A stretch of DNA of 11,604 bases from Desulfovibrio sp. UBA6121 (GTDB lineage: Bacteria > Desulfobacterota > Desulfovibrionia > Desulfovibrionales > Desulfovibrionaceae): NCBI GenBank assembly GCA_002422505.1, contig DIVX01000103.1, positions 168 to 11,771 of the forward strand. The letters are read 5' to 3'. A program made the translations under genes and the position numbers. Below the pieces are notes generated by a model. That model was not told the origin of the DNA and searched no databases. It saw nothing but the letters and a program-made list of their open reading frames with translations. Of the stretch, positions 6,302-11,604 are shown in pieces. Positions within the stretch are counted from its first letter, which is position 1, and each line of letters opens with the position of its first letter.

Positions 6302-7692
6302 AGGAAATGACCACCCGCGATTTTCGCAACCAAAGTGCGGAGGCCAGCCACAACGCCACCTTGCGCGCCGTGCTCACCCACGCCACCGGCTACTTCATGG
6401 GCAAGCGCGCCGCCTCGCTGGACGCCTTTCCCGGTCGGGACGAGCACTTCGCCCGCGCCCGCGCCGCGCGTCTGAACGCCCTTTCCCGCCTGCCGGAGCT
6501 GCTGGAGGAGCTGGAACGAAACGCCACCGCAGCGGGTACGCAGGTCCATTGGGCGGCCGATGCCGCCGAGGCCCGCGCCCTCATCACCGGCATCGCCCAG
6601 GCGGTCGGGGCCCGCGTCATCGTCAAAGGCAAAAGCATGGTTACGGAGGAGATAGCCCTGAATCCGGCCCTGGAGGCCGCAGGGGCCGAGGTCTGGGAGA
6701 CCGACCTGGGCGAGTTCATCGTGCAGCTGGCCAAGGAGCCGCCCTCGCACATCATCGCCCCGGCCATCCACAAGTCGCGCCAGGACGTGGCCGAGCTCTT
6801 CGCCGAAAAGCTGAACCTGCACGGCCAGAGCATCCCCGAACTGACCCTCTTGGCCCGCCAGGCCCTGCGCGAGAAATTCCTGGCCGCAGACATGGGCATA
6901 ACCGGCGCAAACATGGCCGTGGCCCAAACCGGCAGCGTCATTCTGGTGGAGAACGAAGGCAACATCCGCATGAGCACCACCTGCCCGCCCGTGCACGTGG
7001 CCCTCATGAGCCTGGAAAAGGTGGTCGCCACCCTGGAGGACGCCGCCGACCTGCTGCGCGTGCTGCCCCGAAGCGCCACCGGCCAGAAAATGTCGTCGTA
7101 CGTGTCTGTGCTGACCGGGCCGCGCAAACAGGGCGAAACCGACGGCGCGCGCGAGATGCACCTTGTGATTCTGGACAATGGCCGCTCCGGCCTGCTGGCC
7201 GACCCCGTGCTGCGCGAGGCCCTGGCCTGCTTCCGCTGCGGGGCCTGTCTCAACTCCTGCCCGGTGTACCAGACCATCGGCGGCCACGCCTACGGCTCGG
7301 TCTACTCCGGGCCCATCGGCACGCTGCTGTCCTCGCTTTTGCTCCCGCCGGACCAGACCCGGGACCTGCCCTACGGCTGCACCCTCTGCGGGGCCTGCGC
7401 CCGCACCTGCCCGCTGGGCATCAACCATCCCAAGCTCATGCTGGCCCTGCGCCAGCGCGTTGCAGGCGAACGCGCCAACCCCTTCGCCGCCGCGCACTCC
7501 ATGCTGGCCCGGCATCCCCTGGCCTACCGTTTCGCCGCCACAGCCGCCCGCGCCCTGGACCCGCACCTGGAGCTTCTGACGCGCCTGCCCGGCATGTCCG
7601 GCCTTGCGGAGTTTGTCGATTCGCGCCAGCCGCCGGAGCTCAAGAAGCCCTTTTCCGCCCGTGGCCGCGCTGCCAAAAAGGAGCAGAAGTAA
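6298..7692 (+). CDS. lutB: L-lactate utilization protein LutB, iron-sulfur LUD-domain subunit
   Basis: The protein has 464 residues, the usual LutB length. An N-terminal LUD domain (roughly 70-300) includes VIVKGKSMVTEEIALN near 107-122 and TGSVILVENEGN near 221-232. A ferredoxin-like region follows with two 4Fe-4S motifs: C311-X2-C314-X2-C317-X3-C321 and C361-X2-C364-X2-C367-X3-C371, the last cysteines each followed by proline. This is the electron-transfer core of the LutABC lactate dehydrogenase complex. The ATG overlaps the lutA stop by four bases, and the TAA overlaps the lutC ATG by one base, so all three are coupled. The C-terminus is lysine-rich (RGRAAKKEQK). All cluster ligands are present. 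Confidence 0.95.
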   Translation: MKEMTTRDFRNQSAEASHNATLRAVLTHATGYFMGKRAASLDAFPGRDEHFARARAARLNALSRLPELLEELERNATAAGTQVHWAADAAEARALITGIAQAVGARVIVKGKSMVTEEIALNPALEAAGAEVWETDLGEFIVQLAKEPPSHIIAPAIHKSRQDVAELFAEKLNLHGQSIPELTLLARQALREKFLAADMGITGANMAVAQTGSVILVENEGNIRMSTTCPPVHVALMSLEKVVATLEDAADLLRVLPRSATGQKMSSYVSVLTGPRKQGETDGAREMHLVILDNGRSGLLADPVLREALACFRCGACLNSCPVYQTIGGHAYGSVYSGPIGTLLSSLLLPPDQTRDLPYGCTLCGACARTCPLGINHPKLMLALRQRVAGERANPFAAAHSMLARHPLAYRFAATAARALDPHLELLTRLPGMSGLAEFVDSRQPPELKKPFSARGRAAKKEQK

Positions 7693-8363
7693 TGCCTGCC
7701 GCCACCTCCCGCGAGACCATCCTGAACACCCTGCGCCAGGGCCTGGCCGCCGCACCCCTGCAGGTGCCCGCGCCGCCCGCCCGCCCGGCCTCCCAGCCGG
7801 TGGGACCAGACGCCTGGGCGCTGCTGGCCGAGGTGCTGGCCCCCCTGGACGTGCGCCCGCGCCTGGCCGCTACCCCGGCTGAAGCCGCCGCCCACGTGGC
7901 AAGCATAGCCCGCGAGCGCGCCGCCAAGACCTACACCCGCTGGGACGCCGCCCTGGACGCCCTGGCCCTGCCCGGCGGTTTCGACGCCGCCCTTGCGGGT
8001 TTGGAGCGCCTGGCGGCGGACTGCTGTCAAGGCCTGGCCCACGCCGACCTGGGCTTCGCCCTGGCCCACGCGGCTTTCCTGGAATCCGGCAGCCTCGCCG
8101 TCATCGCCGCACCCGGCAGGCACCGCGCAGCCACGCTTTTGCCGCCAACCTCGGTCATCCTGGTGCCGCGCGGCGTTCTTGCGCCGGATGTTTCGCACCT
8201 GCCCGCGCTGCTGGCCCGGCACAGCGATGGCAACGGCCAGCTCCCGGCCTGCCTCAACCTCATCACCGGGCCCAGCAGCACCGCCGACATAGAACTGGTG
8301 CTGGTGCGCGGCGTGCATGGCCCCGGCGCGCTGGAAGTCATCTGCCTGGACTGGGACGTGTAG
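7692..8363 (+). CDS. lutC: L-lactate utilization protein LutC, LUD-domain subunit
   Basis: This 223-residue LUD-domain protein is the third LutABC subunit. The family signatures are GLAHADLGFALAHAAFLESG near 116-135 and, close to the C-terminus, ITGPSSTADIELVLVRGVHGPG. It lacks cysteine cluster motifs, as expected for LutC. The ATG shares one base with the lutB stop (TAATG) and is preceded by AAGGAG at 7678-7683 with eight bases of spacing, the best ribosome site in the operon. The N-terminal 45 residues are proline and alanine rich and poorly conserved in appearance. The frame is open far upstream through lutB, but that part is a shadow. No lactate permease or regulator gene follows; the operon ends here. 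Confidence 0.93.
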   Translation: MPAATSRETILNTLRQGLAAAPLQVPAPPARPASQPVGPDAWALLAEVLAPLDVRPRLAATPAEAAAHVASIARERAAKTYTRWDAALDALALPGGFDAALAGLERLAADCCQGLAHADLGFALAHAAFLESGSLAVIAAPGRHRAATLLPPTSVILVPRGVLAPDVSHLPALLARHSDGNGQLPACLNLITGPSSTADIELVLVRGVHGPGALEVICLDWDV

Positions 8364-8373
8364 GAAGCAGGAA

Positions 8374-8446
8374 CGCAAAGGGCGCCCAACGTTGACCTGA
8401 ATCCTGGGGCAGCGCCTCTGGACCGGGTTCCGAGGGCGGGAGCCCT
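8374..8446 (+). repeat. 3' element copy B downstream of lutC
   Basis: Ten bases after the lutC stop lies CGCAAAG (8374-8380), then GAATCCTGGGGCAGCGCC (from about 8399), matching copy A after phoU closely in its core. The second half (CTGGACCGGG, then a small stem AGGGC/GCCCT with a GGGA loop at 8433-8446) also resembles + strand bases around 10692-10719 near katA. The first stem is degenerate here. No U-run follows, so termination would be Rho-dependent or weak. Confidence 0.55.
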
Positions 8447-8463
8447 TGATCTTCCCCAACCCC

Positions 8464-8519
8464 TGTCAACCTGCTATTTTTGTCCTTTTACCGGCCAAAA
8501 CCATTCCATTTTTGTCCGG
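8464..8519. mobile_element. Probable terminal remnant of an IS21-family insertion sequence
   Basis: The segment starts TGTCAACC and contains ATTTTTGTCC twice, 32 bases apart (8476-8485 and 8508-8517). Between them, CCGGCCAAAA (8491-8500) is a one-mismatch inverted copy of TTTTGTCCGG (8510-8519). A TGT terminus with several short internal repeats, including a GGCCAAAACCATTCC-like block, resembles IS21-family transposon ends as I remember them. No istA or istB coding sequence and no second end are present, so this is a leftover end at most. It abuts the RHS fragment, whose front part is missing. Confidence 0.45.
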
Positions 8520-8566
8520 CTCAGAAACCCCATGGTATCCTTGCGTAATTTGTACCGAGCATCCCG

Positions 8567-8590
8567 CTTGGCGCACAAACGCCAAGGAGA
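8567..8590 (+). promoter_or_regulatory. Hairpin overlapping a strong ribosome-binding site before the RHS fragment
   Basis: CTTGGCG (8567-8573) and CGCCAAG (8580-8586) form a perfect 7-bp stem with a CACAAA loop. The right arm covers the first three bases of AAGGAGA (8584-8590), a strong ribosome site four bases before the ATG at 8595. This site decides the start in favour of 8595 over the unsupported ATG at 8532, and it suggests structure-dependent translation. Confidence 0.5.
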
Positions 8591-8594
8591 CACA

Positions 8595-9839
8595 ATGCCC
8601 TCCCCATTTCTCTCATTCCGGCGCGATGCCGAAACCCCCCGAAGGGGCCGCATCGCCGAACGCACCCTGAACCTCGGCGGCGAGGCCGAAATCCGGCGCT
8701 ACGCTTATGATTCGGCAGGACGCCTCGCGCGCGTCGCCGATGGCGCGGACGGTCTGCTGGAGTCCTACCAGTATGACCACGAGGGTCGCCGTCTCGCCGA
8801 CATCAGCCCGCAGCGCTTCCGTGGCGAGCGGCGCTACAGCTACAACCTGGGCGACCGACTGGGGCAGGCCGGTGCCACTCAATACGGCCACAACAAGGCG
8901 GGCCTCCGCAACCTGAAGATTGAAGGCGACCGCGAAACGCACTACCAGTACGAACCCTCGGGCCTGTTGCTGCGCGTGGACCTGCCGGATGGGCGGCGCA
9001 TCGACTACGTGTATGACGCCAAGGGCCAACGGACGCAGAAGCGTGTGAATGGGCGAGTCGTCGAGGCCTACCAGTGGCTGGACCCGCTGCGGCTCTCGGA
9101 ATTCCACGACGGCCGCGAGTGGTGGCGGCTGGCGTACCTTGAGGGACGGACGCCGGTTGGCGTGACGAACGGCGAGGACTCGTACTTTCTGCTCTGCGAC
9201 CAGGTTGGCACGCCCCTGGCCCTTGCCACCACGGATGGTCATGTTGTACAGACGATGCAATACGATAGCTTTGGCAACCTGTTGCAGGTGCGTGGCGACG
9301 CGGTGCGCCTGCCCCTCGGCTTCGCGGGCGGGCTCTTTGACGCCGACACCGGCCTGACGCGCTTTGTCTGGCGCGACTACGACGCCGATACCGGCCGCTT
9401 CACGGCGCTTGACCCCATGGGCGCAAAGGGCGGCGACAAAGACTGGTACGGCTACTGCGTCGATGATCCGGTGAACCGGGTGGACGTGTGGGGGTTGTTG
9501 TCTCTCTTCGGCTTCGGGGACGAGGAGCAGAAATCGGGTGAAGGAAACACGGAACAGAGCAGAACCGGCCGCGACGACAATCCCTACTGCAAGGTGTATC
9601 CGTGCGATGACAACGGGACCATGCAGGGGGACTACAAGCCGATTGACATCCACCCGGGCGCCAAACCGTTTTTTTTGGATTTTTCAGTTCCTGTCCCGAA
9701 ATCCGTCACTGATTTTTTGGGCATGACCAGCAAGGGCGACACCAAGGAAATACGAGTGCCCCTTCTCCCCGACCCGTTGGTGTATCCGTTTGAAAAGGTA
9801 TATGAGCGCAACAAGGAGGCTCAAGGTGACGGCAAATGA
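8595..9839 (+). CDS. RHS-repeat protein, C-terminal fragment with private tip domain (possible toxin)
   Basis: The 414-residue protein is far shorter than full RHS proteins (commonly well over 1000 residues). RHS/YD repeats are visible as YAYDSAGRL (36-44), YQYDHEGRRL (58-67), YVYDAKGQR (138-146) and MQYDSFGNL (221-229). The RHS-associated core follows at about 241-301, with GLFDADTGLTRFVWRDYDAD, TALDPMGAKGG and DDPVNRVDVWGL. After this junction comes a tip of about 113 residues, with DNPYCKVYPCDDNG, that I do not recognise. In RHS systems this position holds a variable toxin released inside the core shell. The N-terminal shell, any signal and any VgrG/PAAR part are missing, and RHS similarity starts about 18 residues after the ATG, just after the IS-like end. 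It may be an inactive remnant, an orphan tip cassette, or a short functional unit. Two small membrane protein genes follow at 24 bases. Confidence 0.85.
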   Translation: MPSPFLSFRRDAETPRRGRIAERTLNLGGEAEIRRYAYDSAGRLARVADGADGLLESYQYDHEGRRLADISPQRFRGERRYSYNLGDRLGQAGATQYGHNKAGLRNLKIEGDRETHYQYEPSGLLLRVDLPDGRRIDYVYDAKGQRTQKRVNGRVVEAYQWLDPLRLSEFHDGREWWRLAYLEGRTPVGVTNGEDSYFLLCDQVGTPLALATTDGHVVQTMQYDSFGNLLQVRGDAVRLPLGFAGGLFDADTGLTRFVWRDYDADTGRFTALDPMGAKGGDKDWYGYCVDDPVNRVDVWGLLSLFGFGDEEQKSGEGNTEQSRTGRDDNPYCKVYPCDDNGTMQGDYKPIDIHPGAKPFFLDFSVPVPKSVTDFLGMTSKGDTKEIRVPLLPDPLVYPFEKVYERNKEAQGDGK

Positions 9840-9863
9840 ACGCACAGCAAGGGCCGGTCTTCG

Positions 9864-10220
9864 ATGAAAGGAGCTTGGTATGTCGTCGAGACGTTTTGCG
9901 CGTTCGCCATCTACAGGGCTGTCGTCGGCATCCTCGCCGCCGGTGATGCAACCGTGCTTCTTGCGGGGCAGCTGCTTTCCCTGTTGCTGACGCTCGTCCT
10001 CACTGCGTTGTCGCTTCTGGGGCGGCCACTCGCTTGGCGACTGCTTGCAGCGCTTATCGTGGGAAACACGGTGCATCTTGGCTACCGCTACACCATGGTC
10101 AACGCAATCTCGACGCCATTCCTGGCGATCGTCATACTGTTCGCCATCTATCTCTGCGTGGGCGCCGTCAAACTCTGGCGTATGGCGGACGTTCAATCGC
10201 AAGGAGGCAGCCATGCGTGA
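9864..10220 (+). CDS. Small four-helix membrane protein, candidate immunity protein (paralogue 1)
   Basis: This 118-residue protein is of no family I recognise. It shows four hydrophobic stretches at roughly 10-28, 31-52, 56-73 and 82-103, with a short polar tail, so it is probably an inner-membrane protein. It is clearly paralogous to the next gene: both begin M(K/R)-x-AW(Y/F)VVE and end the last helix with (V/I)GA(V/I)KLWR. That shared N-terminus supports the ATG at 9864 although its ribosome site is mediocre (AAGGG, about ten bases upstream). It starts 24 bases after the RHS fragment and overlaps the next gene by eight bases. Its place directly after an RHS tip is where immunity proteins sit, and a membrane immunity protein would imply a membrane-acting toxin; this is inference from position and topology only. 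Confidence 0.75.
   Translation: MKGAWYVVETFCAFAIYRAVVGILAAGDATVLLAGQLLSLLLTLVLTALSLLGRPLAWRLLAALIVGNTVHLGYRYTMVNAISTPFLAIVILFAIYLCVGAVKLWRMADVQSQGGSHA
10201..10207 (+). promoter_or_regulatory. Near-perfect ribosome-binding site for the second membrane protein
   Basis: AAGGAGG lies five bases before the ATG at 10213 and inside the end of the preceding gene. It fixes the start of the second paralogue, which could otherwise be read from further upstream in the same open frame, and implies strong independent translation. Confidence 0.8.
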
Positions 10221-10590
10221 GGCGTGGTTCGTTGTCGAGGCATACTGCGCAACGCACGTTCTTCTCGGCATACTGCTGTTCCGGGCGTTTCTGGAGCATC
10301 CACAGTCGGCCGCCAGGTTCTTGTGCTCCCTCATGGTCGCACTGTTTCTGGCTTTCCTGACCTTCATGGGCGTCCGTGTCGCCAGCCGAGCACTGGCGGC
10401 CATGGTCGCAATCATCCCGGCATCACTGGCTTGGTTGTCGTTCGCCAATTCCGGTGGCTTCAACGTATACATACTGTACGGGTTTGTAGTTGCAGCGTAT
10501 TTCGCCATTGGTGCCATCAAGCTCTGGCGCATCAAGGAGTTGCCCACGCATTTCACCGATCCGCCGACGGAAGAGCAGGCGCACCACTGA
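10213..10590 (+). CDS. Small four-helix membrane protein, candidate immunity protein (paralogue 2)
   Basis: The protein has 125 residues with four predicted membrane helices at roughly 8-25, 36-55, 61-80 and 84-107, then a polar, acidic and histidine-containing tail ending EEQAHH. It aligns with the preceding protein at both ends (MREAWFVVEAYCA, and AIGAIKLWR at the last helix) and by a shared R-x-LAA in the third helix, while the middle has diverged. I recognise no family. The overlap of eight bases with the first paralogue and the strong ribosome site make a two-gene translational unit. Duplicated, diverged immunity genes behind one toxin tip are common in polymorphic toxin loci, which is the working interpretation. 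An unrelated small membrane protein pair carried with the RHS fragment is the alternative. Confidence 0.77.
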   Translation: MREAWFVVEAYCATHVLLGILLFRAFLEHPQSAARFLCSLMVALFLAFLTFMGVRVASRALAAMVAIIPASLAWLSFANSGGFNVYILYGFVVAAYFAIGAIKLWRIKELPTHFTDPPTEEQAHH

Positions 10591-10615
10591 GGCCTAAGGC
10601 AACCGCCAAATGAAA

Positions 10616-10658
10616 ACGGGGCGGGGAGCGCACAAACTCCCCGCCCCGTCGTCGTTTT
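10616..10658. terminator. Strong bidirectional intrinsic terminator
   Basis: A perfect 13-bp stem, ACGGGGCGGGGAG (10616-10628) with CTCCCCGCCCCGT (10637-10649), encloses an 8-base CGCACAAA loop. On the + strand CGTCGTTTT follows; on the minus strand the four A at 10613-10616 read as TTTT directly after the stem. It lies 25 bases after the second small membrane gene and downstream of the convergent catalase gene, so it can end both transcripts. Confidence 0.88.
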
Positions 10659-10702
10659 GGGACACGCCCGGCCGGGTGTTACATTTCTACCCTGGACCGG
10701 GG

Positions 10703-10742
10703 CCTGAGGGCGTAAGCCCCCAGGATGTCGCCTCGCTTTGCG
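10703..10742 (-). repeat. 3' element copy C downstream of katA
   Basis: Read in the direction of katA, CGCAAAGCG (10742-10734) directly abuts the stop codon. It is followed by ATCCTGGGGGC and a hairpin at 10724-10703 (CCTG plus GGGC arms, one A/C mismatch, four-base loop). Box, core and order match copies A and B in the sense of the gene they follow. On the + strand the neighbouring CTGGACCGGG also matches copy B, because the element is partly palindromic. Confidence 0.55.
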
Positions 10743-11604
10743 TTACTTCGGTACTTTGAGCCCCAGCGCCTTGGCCACGCCTGCGCCGTAGGCCGGGTCG
10801 GCCTTGCTGCAGTTGCCTATGTGCCGCAGTTTGATTTCTTTTGGCGCATCGCCCATGGCGCGGGCTGTGTTGTCGAAGAGCGCCTGTTTTTGGGCCGCAG
10901 TCATGAGCTGGAACAGTTTGCCGGGCTGGGAGTAGTAGTCTGCGTCGTCTTCGCGAGCGTTCCAGTGTTTGGCCGCGCCGGAGAGCTCCAGGGGCGGCTC
11001 GTGGAAGTCCGGTTGTTCCTGCCATTCGCCGTAGCTGTTGGGTTCGTAAGCCAGGGTGCTGCCGTGGTTGCCGTCCACGCGCATGGCTCCGTCGCGATGG
11101 AAACTATGGAAAGGGCAGCGCGCGGCGTTCACCGGGATGAGGTGGTGGTTCACGCCCAGGCGGTAACGTTGGGCGTCGCCGTAGGAGAACAGCCGCCCCT
11201 GCAACATTTTGTCTGGCGAGAAGGAGATGCCGGGCACCACGTTGGCCGGGTTGAAGGCGGCCTGCTCCACCTCGGCGAAGTAGTTCTCGGGATTTTTGTT
11301 CAGCTCGAAGAAGCCCACCTCCATGAGCGGCGCGTCCTTGTGCTTCCACACCTTGGTAAGGTCGAAGGGGTGGTAGGGCAGGGCCTTGGCCTGCTTGTCG
11401 GTAAGCACCTGCACAAAGAGCGTCCAACGCGGGAAGTCGCCTCTTTCGATGGCCTCGTAGAGGTCGCGCTGGTGGCTTTCGCGGCACTTGCCGACCAGGG
11501 CGGCGGCCTCCTCGTTGGTCAGGTTCTTGATTCCCTGCCGGGATTTGAAGTGGAACTTCACCCAGACGCGCTCGTTGGCGGCGTTGATCATGCTGTAGGT
11601 GTGG
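10743..11604 (-). CDS. katA: Heme catalase, C-terminal part (5' end outside the window)
   Basis: The frame runs off the right edge; the first methionine inside (11591) is internal, since the codons before it read HTYS, matching the catalase sequence HTYSMIN. About 285 residues remain, including VWVKFHFKSRQGIKNL, EVGFFELNKNPENYF, the proximal heme-ligand block RLFSYGDAQRYRLG (tyrosine 137 counted from that internal methionine) and FHRDGAMRVDGN, followed by the C-terminal catalase-related helices and the ending LGLKVPK. The short C-terminus fits a small-subunit, clade-3 type enzyme that removes hydrogen peroxide in the cytoplasm. The distal catalytic His and Asn are beyond the edge. The gene is convergent to the small membrane protein pair, with a terminator between. 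The exact symbol (katA or katE) is uncertain. Confidence 0.93.
   Translation of the reverse strand, partial: HTYSMINAANERVWVKFHFKSRQGIKNLTNEEAAALVGKCRESHQRDLYEAIERGDFPRWTLFVQVLTDKQAKALPYHPFDLTKVWKHKDAPLMEVGFFELNKNPENYFAEVEQAAFNPANVVPGISFSPDKMLQGRLFSYGDAQRYRLGVNHHLIPVNAARCPFHSFHRDGAMRVDGNHGSTLAYEPNSYGEWQEQPDFHEPPLELSGAAKHWNAREDDADYYSQPGKLFQLMTAAQKQALFDNTARAMGDAPKEIKLRHIGNCSKADPAYGAGVAKALGLKVPK

Noticed and set aside
6184..7755. 523-codon minus-strand open frame opposite lutB
   Set aside because: Low-complexity glycine/alanine/glutamine-rich antisense shadow of lutB with no domain or ribosome site.
8512..8541. Outward promoter at the IS-like end (TTGTCC, 18 bases, TATCCT)
   Set aside because: Both hexamers match consensus at only four of six positions with suboptimal spacing, too weak to list as a feature.
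1..11604. CRISPR array, tRNA or rRNA genes
   Set aside because: No regularly spaced direct repeats, no tRNA-like cloverleaf ending and no rRNA-like sequence were seen on either strand by eye.

Overview
The window reads as chromosome of a GC-rich bacterium. Codon choice strongly favours GCC, CTG and CGC. The combination of pstB-phoU, a complete lutABC operon, ymdB-tyrS and a clade-3 type catalase fits a lactate-oxidising member of the Desulfovibrionaceae (Desulfobacterota). That placement is inference from gene content and sequence style, not proof.

Layout from left to right: (1) the end of pstB and complete phoU close a phosphate-uptake operon on the + strand. (2) A less GC-rich minus-strand gene for a membrane acyltransferase fused to an SGNH esterase-like domain lies convergent to phoU; it probably modifies a surface polysaccharide and looks like an accessory insertion. 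(3) ymdB and tyrS form a tight minus-strand pair (phosphodiesterase, then tyrosyl-tRNA synthetase). (4) A 478-base divergent intergenic region holds several hairpins and a 14-base tandem repeat but no convincing gene. (5) lutA, lutB and lutC follow on the + strand with overlapping stop and start codons and together oxidise L-lactate to pyruvate. (6) An accessory block at 8464-10590 holds a probable IS21-type terminal remnant, a 414-residue C-terminal fragment of an RHS protein with a private tip of about 113 residues, and two tandem paralogous small membrane proteins. (7) A strong bidirectional terminator separates this block from a convergent catalase gene that runs off the right edge.

Two things stand out. 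The RHS fragment with its duplicated membrane partners has the architecture of a polymorphic-toxin tip followed by immunity genes, but neither the tip nor the partners matches a family I recognise. Separately, a two-part element (a CGCAAAG box, then a GC-rich hairpin around an ATCC(A/T)GGGG core) lies just downstream of three unrelated genes, phoU, lutC and katA, always in the same orientation relative to the gene it follows. This suggests a genome-wide 3'-end element, possibly a terminator or mRNA stabiliser.
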